Of a stretch of 49,655 nt of DNA, positions 1-7,211 are shown in pieces. Location of the stretch: positions 2,477,161 to 2,526,815 of the forward strand of contig NZ_KK037166.1 in the NCBI RefSeq assembly GCF_000568255.1. Reading direction: 5' to 3'. Origin of the DNA: Kutzneria sp. 744. Lineage in GTDB: Bacteria > Actinomycetota > Actinomycetes > Mycobacteriales > Pseudonocardiaceae. Every line of letters begins with the position of its first letter. Position 1 is the stretch's first letter. Position numbers and translations under genes: made by a program. The notes below the pieces were generated by a model. That model saw nothing but the letters and a program-made list of their open reading frames with translations. It was not told where the DNA came from and did not search any database.

Positions 1-161
1 CCCAGCCCGATCAGCTGCGGGCTCATCGCCGCGATCGGACCGCCGTCGGTGGGGGTCGGCAGCGTGGCGTCCTCCAGCCGGCGGCCGGCCGGGGACACCA
101 CAAAAACCATGTAGGCGAGCAGGAACCCGAACACACACCCCGCCGCGGCCAGCAACCTCAT
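1..161 (-). CDS. Membrane protein, N-terminal part only (runs off the left edge)
   Basis: The minus-strand frame opens with ATG at 161 and is still open at base 1, giving 53 residues. It begins MRLLAAAGCVFGFLLAYMVF, a hydrophobic segment at about residues 2-24 that reads as a membrane anchor or signal, followed by SPAGRRLEDATL. That last stretch resembles the segment after the first helix in actinobacterial PAP2-type phosphatases, but no phosphatase motif is inside the window, so the family is a guess. A CAGTGT box lies 7 nt before the ATG (169-174), matching the leaderless pattern of this region. It is divergent from the gene at 310. Confidence 0.5.
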   Translation of the reverse strand, partial: MRLLAAAGCVFGFLLAYMVFVVSPAGRRLEDATLPTPTDGGPIAAMSPQLIGL

Positions 162-309
162 GAGATCGACACTGCCCGTGTCCTGTGTGGGAACCGTGCG
201 TGTCACGTCATGGTTTCGCTACGACTTCGACAGCTTCCGCTCAGCGGGAGCACAGCCCGTTCGCACAGTCTGGTGTTCAGCAGCCCGAATTGACCCAGGA
301 GCAGGCCAG

Positions 310-810
310 ATGTCCGAGCCGAAGACCCCAGACGAGCAGCCGACCGAGCAGCACCAGCGGCCCGTGGCCGGCCCCGACGCCCAGCAGGCCCCGGAGCCGG
401 CCGCCGCTGAGCCACAGCCCCAGCCGGCCGCCGAGGAGCCCGAGACGCAGGCCTTCGCGGCGGAACAGCCGCAGGCGTCCTACGCGCCGCCCCAGCCGGG
501 GACGACGCCTCAACCCGGAGCGGTCCCGCCCGGAGCCCCCCAGCCGCAGGTGATCTACGTCCAGCGGCCGCCCGGCAAGTTCGCCAACTTCGCCCGCCAC
601 CGCGTCACGCAGGTCGTCGCCGCGCTGGTCGTCGGCCTGATCGTGGGCGGCGGCATCGGCGGCCTCATCGGCGCCGCCCATCACGGCGGCGGCTTCGGGC
701 CAGGCGTGCACCGGCCGTACAACGGCCAGTTCGGCGGCCCCCAGGGCGGCTTCGGCGGGCCGCGCGGCGACCGTGGCCAGAACCAGCAGGGCGGCACCCA
801 GCAGGGCTAG
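310..810 (+). CDS. Pro/Gln-rich, Gly-rich single-pass membrane protein
   Basis: 166 residues, no recognised family. Residues 1-88 are disordered and rich in Pro, Gln, Ala and Glu. A single membrane segment covers about 100-122 (VVAALVVGLIVGGGIGGLIG), and the tail (123-166) is Gly/Gln-rich with repeated FGG/GGF motifs. With a long polar N terminus and no signal peptide, the N terminus is probably cytoplasmic and the Gly-rich tail outside; this is inference. The frame is open to 160, but ATG at 310 has an AGGAG ribosome site 8 nt upstream (297-301) and the residues before it look non-coding. Such proteins are often annotated as hypothetical envelope proteins. Confidence 0.6.
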   Translation: MSEPKTPDEQPTEQHQRPVAGPDAQQAPEPAAAEPQPQPAAEEPETQAFAAEQPQASYAPPQPGTTPQPGAVPPGAPQPQVIYVQRPPGKFANFARHRVTQVVAALVVGLIVGGGIGGLIGAAHHGGGFGPGVHRPYNGQFGGPQGGFGGPRGDRGQNQQGGTQQG

Positions 811-846
811 TTACACCTGTTTACTAGCGGGTGGCATCATCGTCGG

Positions 847-1830
847 ATGAGCACGAACACAGTCCGCATCGGGGTGCTCGGCGCGGCGCGTATCGCGCCG
901 ACCGCCCTGATCGCGCCGGCTCGGGACAACACCGAGGCCGAGGTCGTCGCGGTGGCGGCGCGGGACCGGGGCCGCGCCGCCACCTACGCGGGCAAGCACG
1001 GCATTCCCAAGGTGCACGGCAGCTACGACGAGCTGCTGGCCGACCCGGACATCGACGCCGTCTACAACCCGCTGCCCAACGCGCTGCACGCCGAGTGGAC
1101 GCTCGCGGCACTCGCCGCCGGCAAGCACGTCCTGTGCGAGAAGCCGTTCACCAGCAACGCCAGCGAGGCCACCACCGTCGCCGAAGCGGCGGACGCCAGC
1201 GGCCTCGTGGTGATGGAGGCGTTCCACTACCGCTACCACCCGCTGGCCCGCCGCATCGCGGAAATCCTGGCCAGCGGCGAGATCGGCACACTCAAGCACG
1301 TTCAGGCGGCGCTGTGTTTCCCGCTGCCGAAGTTCTCCGACATCCGCTACAACCGCGATCTCGCGGGCGGCGCGATGATGGACGCCGGCTGCTACGCGCT
1401 GCACATGACGCGGCTGCTGGGCGGTGGCGAGCCGGAGGTCGTCTCGGCCAAGGCCAAGCTGCACAAGCCCGATGTGGACCGGGCGATGACGGCTTCCCTG
1501 GTGTTCCCGGGCGGTCACACCGGTTCCGTCACGGCCTCCCTGTGGTCGGCCGACATCCTCAAGATCGCCGCCTCCGCGGTCGGCGACAAGGGCCGGATCG
1601 ACGTCTTCAACTTCGTCGCCCCGCAGGCCTATCACCGGCTGGCCGTGCGCACGGCCAACGGCAAGCGCGTGGAGCGGCTGTCCAAGCGGCCGTCCTACAG
1701 CTATCAGCTGGATGCCTTCTGCGACGCGGTGCTGCGCGGCAGGTCGGTCCTCACACCACCGTCCGATTCGGTCCGGAACATGACCGTGATCGACGAGATC
1801 TACCGCAAGGCCGGCCTGTCCCCCAGATAA
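847..1830 (+). CDS. Gfo/Idh/MocA-family NAD(P)-dependent oxidoreductase
   Basis: 327 residues, full length for the family. The N-terminal Rossmann domain starts with GVLGAARIAPTA (9-20), with the nucleotide-binding G-x-G-x-x-A pattern. The family signature EKP is at 98-100 within GKHVLCEKPF, and the catalytic region GGAMMDAGCYALHMTR (174-189) supplies the Asp and His of the active site. These enzymes oxidise or reduce sugars and polyols in the cytosol; the substrate cannot be read from sequence. The start is ATG 847: no Shine-Dalgarno is visible, but CATCAT lies 6 nt upstream (835-840), a relaxed form of the leaderless box. The neighbours (membrane protein, protease) give no pathway. Confidence 0.88.
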   Translation: MSTNTVRIGVLGAARIAPTALIAPARDNTEAEVVAVAARDRGRAATYAGKHGIPKVHGSYDELLADPDIDAVYNPLPNALHAEWTLAALAAGKHVLCEKPFTSNASEATTVAEAADASGLVVMEAFHYRYHPLARRIAEILASGEIGTLKHVQAALCFPLPKFSDIRYNRDLAGGAMMDAGCYALHMTRLLGGGEPEVVSAKAKLHKPDVDRAMTASLVFPGGHTGSVTASLWSADILKIAASAVGDKGRIDVFNFVAPQAYHRLAVRTANGKRVERLSKRPSYSYQLDAFCDAVLRGRSVLTPPSDSVRNMTVIDEIYRKAGLSPR

Positions 1831-1902
1831 CGCCAGGAAACTCTTGGGTTCAGCACGCCTTCGCCTCAGGTTCCTCATATGTGGCGGCCCCACAGTAGAA
1901 GC

Positions 1903-2814
1903 ATGACCGAGACGCCCCGCACCCCTGAGCCCGCCGCCGCCGTCTTCACCGACGACACGCCGACGCCGCCGACCGGCTTCCAGAACCCGCTGTTCATGCC
2001 GCCCCCGCCCGAGCCGCCACGCAAGGCCCGCAAGGGAACCGCCGTGCTGGTCGGCGCGGCGGTGCTGGCGGCGGTCGTCGGCGGCGGGGCCGGCGCGTGG
2101 ATCACCACCGCCACGGCCTCACCGTCCACTGTGGTCAGTTCGGTGAGCGGCAGCACCACCGGCACGACCGCCTCCAACAACACGGCCACCAACGTGAGCA
2201 CAGTGGCGGCCAACGGACTGCCCGTGGTCGTGCAGATCGCCAACTCCCAGGGCCTCGGCTCCGGCGTCGTCATCAGCTCCGACGGCCTGGTGCTGACCAA
2301 CAACCACGTCATCGCCGGCGGCGGCCAGTTCACCGTCACCTTCAACGACGGCAGCAAGCACACCGCGACCGTGGTCAGCACGGACCCCTCGACCGACCTC
2401 GCGGTGATCAAGGTGCAGGGCGTCAGCGGCCTGAAGACGGCGGTGTTCGGCGACTCCTCGCAGGTGAAGGTGGGCGACCAGGTGGTGGCCATCGGCTCGC
2501 CCGAGGGCCTGCAGGGCACCGTCACCTCCGGCGTGGTCAGCGCGCTGAACCGGAACATCACCGCCGGCGAGCAGGACCAGACCCCGTACTCGCAGTCGCA
2601 GTCCTCCTCGACCAGCTACAAGGGCATGATCCAGACCGACGCGCCCATCAACCCCGGCAACTCCGGCGGCGCCCTGTTCAACGCCCAGGGCCAGGTCATC
2701 GGCATCAACACGGCGATCTACTCGCCGTCCAAGGGCAGCATCGGCATCGGCTTCGCCATCCCGAGCAACTCGGCAAAAACCATTGCCCAACAGCTGGTGG
2801 CAAACGGCAATTAG
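1903..2814 (+). CDS. HtrA-like membrane-anchored trypsin-type serine protease without PDZ domain
   Basis: 303 residues. A Pro-rich cytoplasmic N terminus (1-40) precedes one membrane helix (about 45-69) and a Ser/Thr-rich linker (70-100), so the protease domain faces outwards. The catalytic triad is His135 (TNNHVIAGG), Asp165 (STDLAVIKV) and Ser254 (PGNSGGAL). Family members normally continue into one or more PDZ domains; this protein stops right after the protease domain (AKTIAQQLVANGN), and no PDZ follows in any frame before the next gene. Start: ATG 1903 has CACAGT exactly 6 nt upstream and no leader; an in-frame ATG at 1879 would add MWRPHSRS and is less likely. Role inferred: envelope protein quality control or signalling. 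Confidence 0.85.
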   Translation: MTETPRTPEPAAAVFTDDTPTPPTGFQNPLFMPPPPEPPRKARKGTAVLVGAAVLAAVVGGGAGAWITTATASPSTVVSSVSGSTTGTTASNNTATNVSTVAANGLPVVVQIANSQGLGSGVVISSDGLVLTNNHVIAGGGQFTVTFNDGSKHTATVVSTDPSTDLAVIKVQGVSGLKTAVFGDSSQVKVGDQVVAIGSPEGLQGTVTSGVVSALNRNITAGEQDQTPYSQSQSSSTSYKGMIQTDAPINPGNSGGALFNAQGQVIGINTAIYSPSKGSIGIGFAIPSNSAKTIAQQLVANGN

Positions 2815-2837
2815 CCACCTTCGCGCCGCCGAGCACC

Positions 2838-2843
2838 TATGCT
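2838..2843 (+). promoter_or_regulatory. Leaderless-type -10 box TATGCT for the DUF885 gene
   Basis: TATGCT ends 7 nt before GTG 2851. It decides the start: the longer ATG at 2839 would lie inside the box. Confidence 0.5.
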
Positions 2844-2850
2844 CGCTCCG

Positions 2851-4476
2851 GTGAGCGACGTCGATGCGCTGTCCGACCGGTACGTGGGCCAGCTGGCCGC
2901 GACCGATCCGTGCCACGCGGCCATGATGGGGATCGCCGGACACGACGGCGAGCTGACGGATTACGGTCCCGACGGCTTCGCCGCCCGGCACGAGCTGGCC
3001 GAACGCACCCTCGCGGAACTGGCCGCCACGCCCGTCAACTCGGACACCGAGCGGCGGGCCGCGGCGGTGCTGCGGGACCGGCTGGACATCGAGCTGGCCC
3101 GGTCCGTGGCCGGTTACGTCGACGCCGAGCTGAACTCCGTGGACAGCCCGCCGCAGCGGCTGCGGCAGGCCGTCGAGCTGCTGGACCAGGGCGACCGCAC
3201 CGTGGTGGCGGACATGCGGTCGCGACTGACCGGCATCCCGGAAGCGCTTTCCGGGCTGCGGGTGTCGCTGGAACGGGGCCGGCAGCAGGGGCGCGTGTCG
3301 GCCGTGCGCCAGGTCGTCAACTGCGCCCGGCAGAGCAAGGAGTTCGCCGACTATCTCGGCACGCTGCCGTCGGCCTACCGGGCCGAGACCGAGCGGGCCG
3401 GGGCCGCCCTGGTGGACTTCGCGGCCTACCTCACCGAGACCCTCGCCCCCGCCGCGCCGAACCGTGACGCCGTCGGCCGCGAGCGCTATGCCCTGGAGGC
3501 ACGGAACTTCCTCGGCAGCGAGGTAGATCTTTTGGAGACGTACGAGTGGGGCTGGCAGGAGCTGGCCCGGTTGGAGGCGCAGATGCGCGCCGTCGGCGGT
3601 GAGATCCTGCCCGGCGAGCCGCTGACCGCCGTGCTCGCCGCGCTGGACGCCGATCCCGCGCACCGGGTGGCCGGGGCCGAGCAGTTCCGGGTGTGGATCC
3701 AGGAGTTGGCCGACAAGGCCATCGCCGATCTCGACGGCACCCACTTCGACATCCCGGAACCGTTGCGGCGCCTGGAATGCCGGGTGCCCGCCTCCAACAC
3801 TGGCATCTACTACCTCGCCCCGACCGAGGACCTCGGCCGACCCGGCACCGTGTGGTACTCCACCACTGTGGACGAGCCGTCCACCTGGGCCGTGCCGTCC
3901 GTGATGTACCACGAGGGCGCGCCCGGGCACCATCTCCAGCTGGGGCTCAACGTCCTCAACACCCATTCCCTCAACCGGTTCCAGCGCCTCAGCGCCGAGC
4001 TGCACTCCGGGCACAGCGAGGGGTGGGGCCTCTACGCCGAGCGGCTCATGGACGAGCTCGGCTACTACGAGCTGCCCGCGCACCGCATGGGCATGTTCGC
4101 CGGCGGGCAGCAGCTTCGCGCCGCGCGCGTCGTCGTCGACATCGGTCTGCACCTCGAACTGCCCATCCCCGCCGGGGCCGGCTTCCACGACGGCTCGGTG
4201 TGGACGCCCGAGCTGGCCTTCGAGTTCGTGCTGGCCCGCTCCGGCTCCATGGGCAGCGCCGAGTTCGCCCGCTTCGAGGTGGATCGCTACCTCGGCTACC
4301 CCGGCCAGGCCATCTCGTACAAGGTCGGCGAGCGCGTCTGGCTGGCCGCCCGCGCCGACGCCAAGGCCCGCCAGGGCTCGCGTTTCGACCTGCGCACCTT
4401 CCACTCCACCGCCCTCGACCTTGGTCCCATGGGCCTCGACCTGCTGACCTCGGAGCTATCTCGCCTCCTCACGTGA
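2851..4476 (+). CDS. DUF885 family protein (putative metallopeptidase-like)
   Basis: 541 residues from GTG 2851. The DUF885 hallmark HEGAPGHHLQ begins at His354, a variant of the zinc-peptidase HExxH motif, followed by HSGHSEGWGLYAERL, which supplies further ligands in the family. The protein is largely helical, with no signal peptide or membrane segment, so it is predicted cytosolic. Family members are poorly characterised and thought to be metal-dependent peptidases or hydrolases; substrate unknown. It is followed after 10 nt by the epimerase gene, so the two probably share a transcript. An ATG at 2839 in the same frame is possible but overlaps the presumed -10 box. Confidence 0.82.
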   Translation: MSDVDALSDRYVGQLAATDPCHAAMMGIAGHDGELTDYGPDGFAARHELAERTLAELAATPVNSDTERRAAAVLRDRLDIELARSVAGYVDAELNSVDSPPQRLRQAVELLDQGDRTVVADMRSRLTGIPEALSGLRVSLERGRQQGRVSAVRQVVNCARQSKEFADYLGTLPSAYRAETERAGAALVDFAAYLTETLAPAAPNRDAVGRERYALEARNFLGSEVDLLETYEWGWQELARLEAQMRAVGGEILPGEPLTAVLAALDADPAHRVAGAEQFRVWIQELADKAIADLDGTHFDIPEPLRRLECRVPASNTGIYYLAPTEDLGRPGTVWYSTTVDEPSTWAVPSVMYHEGAPGHHLQLGLNVLNTHSLNRFQRLSAELHSGHSEGWGLYAERLMDELGYYELPAHRMGMFAGGQQLRAARVVVDIGLHLELPIPAGAGFHDGSVWTPELAFEFVLARSGSMGSAEFARFEVDRYLGYPGQAISYKVGERVWLAARADAKARQGSRFDLRTFHSTALDLGPMGLDLLTSELSRLLT

Positions 4477-4486
4477 TCGGAGCACC

Positions 4487-5428
4487 GTGAAGATCGTCGT
4501 CATCGGCGGCAGTGGCCACATCGGCACCTTTCTCGTGCCCCGGCTGGTCCGCGCCGGCCACGAGGTCGTCAACATCAGCCGCGGCGCCAGCACCGCGTAC
4601 GTCGACTCGCCGGAATGGCAGCACGTGCGCGCGGTTGTCGCCGACCGGCAGCAGGAGGACTTCGGCGATCGGGTGGCCGAACTGCGGCCCGACGTCGTCG
4701 TCGATCTGATCTGCTACACCCTGGAATCGGCGACCGCGCTGGTCGACCGGCTCCGCGGCGAAGTCGGCCACCTGCTGCACTGCGGTTCGATCTGGCGGTA
4801 CGGCCCGAGCCACAAGCTGCCGATCACCGAGGACGCCGGCACGCCGCCGTTCGGCGACTACGGCATCGCCAAGGACCGCATCGCCCGCATGCTGAAGGCG
4901 GAGACCGACCTCGCCACGACTTCCCTGCACCCGGGCCATATCGTCGGTCCCGGCTGGCATCCGGTCGGCCCGCTCGGCAACTTCGACCCCGCCGTCTGGC
5001 ACACCCTGTCCGCCGGGAAACCCTTGGCGGTGCCGGGAATCGGGGCCGAGCACATGCACCACGTGCACGCCGACGACGTCGCCCAGGCCTTCGAGCTGGC
5101 GATCTCGCACCGCGATGCGGCCGCCGGCGAGGACTTCAACGTGGTCGCCCCCACGTCGTTGAACGTCCGCGGCTACGCCGAGATCGCCGCCGGCTGGTTC
5201 GGGCAGGCCGCCACCCTGGAGTTCGTGTCCTGGGAGGAATTCCGCCGCTCGACCGACCCCGAGCACGCCGACGTCAGCTGGGGCCACCTGTTCCGCAGCC
5301 AGGTGTGCTCCATCGAGAAGGCCACCCGCCTCCTCGGCTACACCCCTCGCTACGAACCGGAGGCGGCCGTGCTGGAGTCCCTCCGCTGGCTCATCGACCA
5401 CGGCCAGCTCGACGTTCAGCTGAAGTAG
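4487..5428 (+). CDS. NAD-dependent epimerase/dehydratase family protein (extended SDR)
   Basis: 313 residues. The N-terminal dinucleotide-binding motif is GGSGHIG (7-13), the usual Gly-rich loop of extended SDRs. The catalytic pair YxxxK is YGIAK (Tyr125, Lys129). The C-terminal half carries the substrate-binding region with HMHHVHADDVAQAF, typical of sugar or isoflavone-type epimerases. The start is GTG 4487 with GGAG 5 nt upstream, 10 nt after the DUF885 stop, so it is the second gene of that operon. The 3' end overlaps the convergent AraC gene by 13 nt. Cytosolic; substrate not predictable. Confidence 0.85.
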   Translation: MKIVVIGGSGHIGTFLVPRLVRAGHEVVNISRGASTAYVDSPEWQHVRAVVADRQQEDFGDRVAELRPDVVVDLICYTLESATALVDRLRGEVGHLLHCGSIWRYGPSHKLPITEDAGTPPFGDYGIAKDRIARMLKAETDLATTSLHPGHIVGPGWHPVGPLGNFDPAVWHTLSAGKPLAVPGIGAEHMHHVHADDVAQAFELAISHRDAAAGEDFNVVAPTSLNVRGYAEIAAGWFGQAATLEFVSWEEFRRSTDPEHADVSWGHLFRSQVCSIEKATRLLGYTPRYEPEAAVLESLRWLIDHGQLDVQLK

Positions 5429-6132
5429 GCGCCGGGGGTGGTGCCGGTGACGCGGCGGAAGGCGGCGACGAAGGCGCTGGGCGTGGCGTAGCCGACGCGG
5501 CGGGCGGCAGTGGCGACGGGCATGCCGGCGGCGAGCAGCGGCAGGGCGGCCAGGAGCCGGACCTGGGTGCGCCAGGCGCCGAAGGTCATGCCGGTCTCGG
5601 CGACGAACGCCCGCGCCAAGGTACGGGCCGAGGCGCCGACGAGGCGACCCCAGGCGGCGAGGTCACGGTCGTCGGCCGGGTCGTCGGTGAGAGTCTGGGC
5701 GATGCGCGCCAGCCGAGAAGACACCGTGGGCACGTGGATGGTGGAGACCGGGACGGGCACGAGCAGGTCCCGCAGCACGGCCTCGGCGCGGCGGCGAGGA
5801 GCCGTGTCCAGGGTGAGGTCGGCAAGGTAGCGAATGAGCTCGGACAGCAGAGGCCCGACGGCGACCACGGTGGGTTCGCCCCACTGCCGCCCGCCGAAGT
5901 ACACGCTGTGCATGGAGGAAGTGCTGGCGGCGCCGGTGCGGTGCAGGGTCCCGGCGGGGATCCACAGAGCTCGGCTGGGCGGCAGAACGTAGGTGCCGTC
6001 CCCGATCTGCACGGTGAGCATGCCCTCGGCCGCCCACGCGAACTGGTGCTCGGGGTGCAGGTGCCAGTCGAACCACTCCCCCTTGGGCATGGTCACGCTG
6101 AGCACCATCAGGGCTTGACCGTTTCGCGACAT
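5416..6132 (-). CDS. AraC-family transcriptional regulator with cupin sensor
   Basis: 238 residues. An N-terminal AraC-type cupin (about 12-80) contains WHLHPEHQFAW and WIPAGTLHR, whose histidines suggest metal or small-ligand sensing. The C-terminal double helix-turn-helix spans about 155-236 (TLARAFVAETGMTFGAWRTQ, then VGYATPSAFVAAFRRVTG). It is divergent from the methyltransferase at 6188 and may control it; the 55-nt gap has no clear operator. TAGAGT lies 8 nt before its ATG (6141-6146), one base longer than the usual leaderless spacing here. Its 3' end overlaps the epimerase gene. Confidence 0.88.
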   Translation of the reverse strand: MSRNGQALMVLSVTMPKGEWFDWHLHPEHQFAWAAEGMLTVQIGDGTYVLPPSRALWIPAGTLHRTGAASTSSMHSVYFGGRQWGEPTVVAVGPLLSELIRYLADLTLDTAPRRRAEAVLRDLLVPVPVSTIHVPTVSSRLARIAQTLTDDPADDRDLAAWGRLVGASARTLARAFVAETGMTFGAWRTQVRLLAALPLLAAGMPVATAARRVGYATPSAFVAAFRRVTGTTPGAYFS

Positions 6133-6174
6133 CGCCTGTCACTCTACGCGGTGGCAGACACCGGACAAGGGTTC

Positions 6175-6180
6175 TACCGT
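6175..6180 (+). promoter_or_regulatory. Leaderless-type -10 box TACCGT for the methyltransferase
   Basis: TACCGT ends 7 nt before ATG 6188, favouring that start over the in-frame ATG at 6194. Confidence 0.45.
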
Positions 6181-6187
6181 CGAGGAC

Positions 6188-6769
6188 ATGCCGATGAATC
6201 GTGTGCACCGGAGGATCTGTTCGTCGGAGGACTGGGCCCGGCAGGTCCGCGAGCAGAAGCTGCCGTGGTCCCTGCGGGACGTCGACCTCGGCGCGAAGCT
6301 GCTGGAGATCGGGCCGGGATACGGGGCCACCACGCGGGTTCTGGTGGACATGGCGCCCGATGTCACCGCGGTGGAGGTGGACGAGCACTCCGCGCTCGAC
6401 CTGCAACGGGAGTTCGCCGGCAAGGCGACGGTCCTGCACGGCGACGGCAGCCGGATGTCGTTGCCGGACAACGACTTCAGCTCGGTCGTCTGCTTCACGA
6501 TGCTGCACCACGTGCCGACCAGGGCGATGCAGGACGGCATCTTCGCCGAGGCCTTCCGGGTGTTGGAGCCGGGCGGGGTGTTCGCGGGCAGCGACAGCCG
6601 GCTGAGCTTCCGGTTCCGGCTGCTGCACATCGGCGACACGATGAACGTCGTGGACCCGGAGGAGTTGCCGGAACGGCTGCGCCGGGCCGGGTTCTCCGAC
6701 GTCGAGGTCACGCTGCGGGACGGCGCGTTCAAGTTCCGTGCGGCCAAACCGGTCGCGTCGGCGGGTTAG
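6188..6769 (+). CDS. Class I SAM-dependent methyltransferase
   Basis: 193 residues. Motif I is LLEIGPGYG (38-46), the SAM-binding loop. The acidic end of strand 2 follows in VEVDEH, motif II/III in FSSVVCFTMLHHVP, and motif post-III in VLEPGGVFAGSD. This is the UbiE/small-molecule type, soluble, with unknown substrate. It is divergent from the AraC regulator and lies 19 nt before the MarR gene, whose own -10 box sits in that gap, so the MarR-exporter unit can be transcribed separately. A resistance-type methyltransferase beside an exporter is plausible but not shown. Confidence 0.85.
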   Translation: MPMNRVHRRICSSEDWARQVREQKLPWSLRDVDLGAKLLEIGPGYGATTRVLVDMAPDVTAVEVDEHSALDLQREFAGKATVLHGDGSRMSLPDNDFSSVVCFTMLHHVPTRAMQDGIFAEAFRVLEPGGVFAGSDSRLSFRFRLLHIGDTMNVVDPEELPERLRRAGFSDVEVTLRDGAFKFRAAKPVASAG

Positions 6770-6776
6770 TAAGTTG

Positions 6777-6782
6777 TAGCGT
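6777..6782 (+). promoter_or_regulatory. Leaderless-type -10 box TAGCGT for the MarR-exporter operon
   Basis: TAGCGT ends exactly 6 nt before GTG 6789 and starts 8 nt after the methyltransferase stop. Confidence 0.5.
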
Positions 6783-6788
6783 ACTAAC

Positions 6789-7211
6789 GTGCCCCGTGAC
6801 GAGAACGTCCGCCGGATCCGGTCCAGTGTGGTCCGGCTGTCCCGCCGGCTGCGCGCGGAACGGCCGGCGGACGCGCTGGCCCCGACCAAGATCAGCGTGC
6901 TGGCCCAGCTCTGGCGCAACGGCCGGATGTCCGCGGGCGACCTCGCCGACCTGGAACGGGTCCAGCCGCAGTCGCTGACCCGGACCCTGGCCGCGCTGGA
7001 GGCGGACGGCCTGATCCTGCGGCGGCCCGACGAGCTGGACCGGCGGCAGGCGGTCATCGGCATCACCGAGAAGGGCCTGACCGCGCTGTCGGAGGACATG
7101 CAGGCCCGTGAGCGCTGGCTGGCCAAGGCGATGGACATCCACCTCACGCCGTCCGAACGTCAGCTGCTGGCCGACGCGGCCGAGCTGATGGATCGGCTGG
7201 CCGATGACTGA
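6789..7211 (+). CDS. MarR-family transcriptional regulator
   Basis: 140 residues with the winged helix in the middle: LAQLWRNGRMSAGDLADLER, then the recognition helix QPQSLTRTLAALEADGLI and the wing RRPDELDRRQAVIGITEKG. Its gene overlaps the exporter start by 8 nt, so regulator and transporter are translated together; MarR proteins next to exporters usually repress them until a toxic ligand binds. GTG 6789 is chosen because TAGCGT sits 6 nt upstream and no ribosome site is present. No clear palindrome is visible at its promoter. Confidence 0.88.
   Translation: MPRDENVRRIRSSVVRLSRRLRAERPADALAPTKISVLAQLWRNGRMSAGDLADLERVQPQSLTRTLAALEADGLILRRPDELDRRQAVIGITEKGLTALSEDMQARERWLAKAMDIHLTPSERQLLADAAELMDRLADD

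Noticed and set aside
2119-4404. Long minus-strand open frame (761 codons), and similar long antisense frames at 9244-10782, 24720-26228 and 26768-28759
   Set aside because: Each lies opposite a gene with clear motifs, and the translations are rich in Arg, Gly and His without any family pattern, the usual result of high-GC third positions.
4615-6978. 787-codon + frame running across the epimerase, AraC and methyltransferase genes
   Set aside because: Compositionally a shadow; it crosses three genes with intact motifs in other frames.
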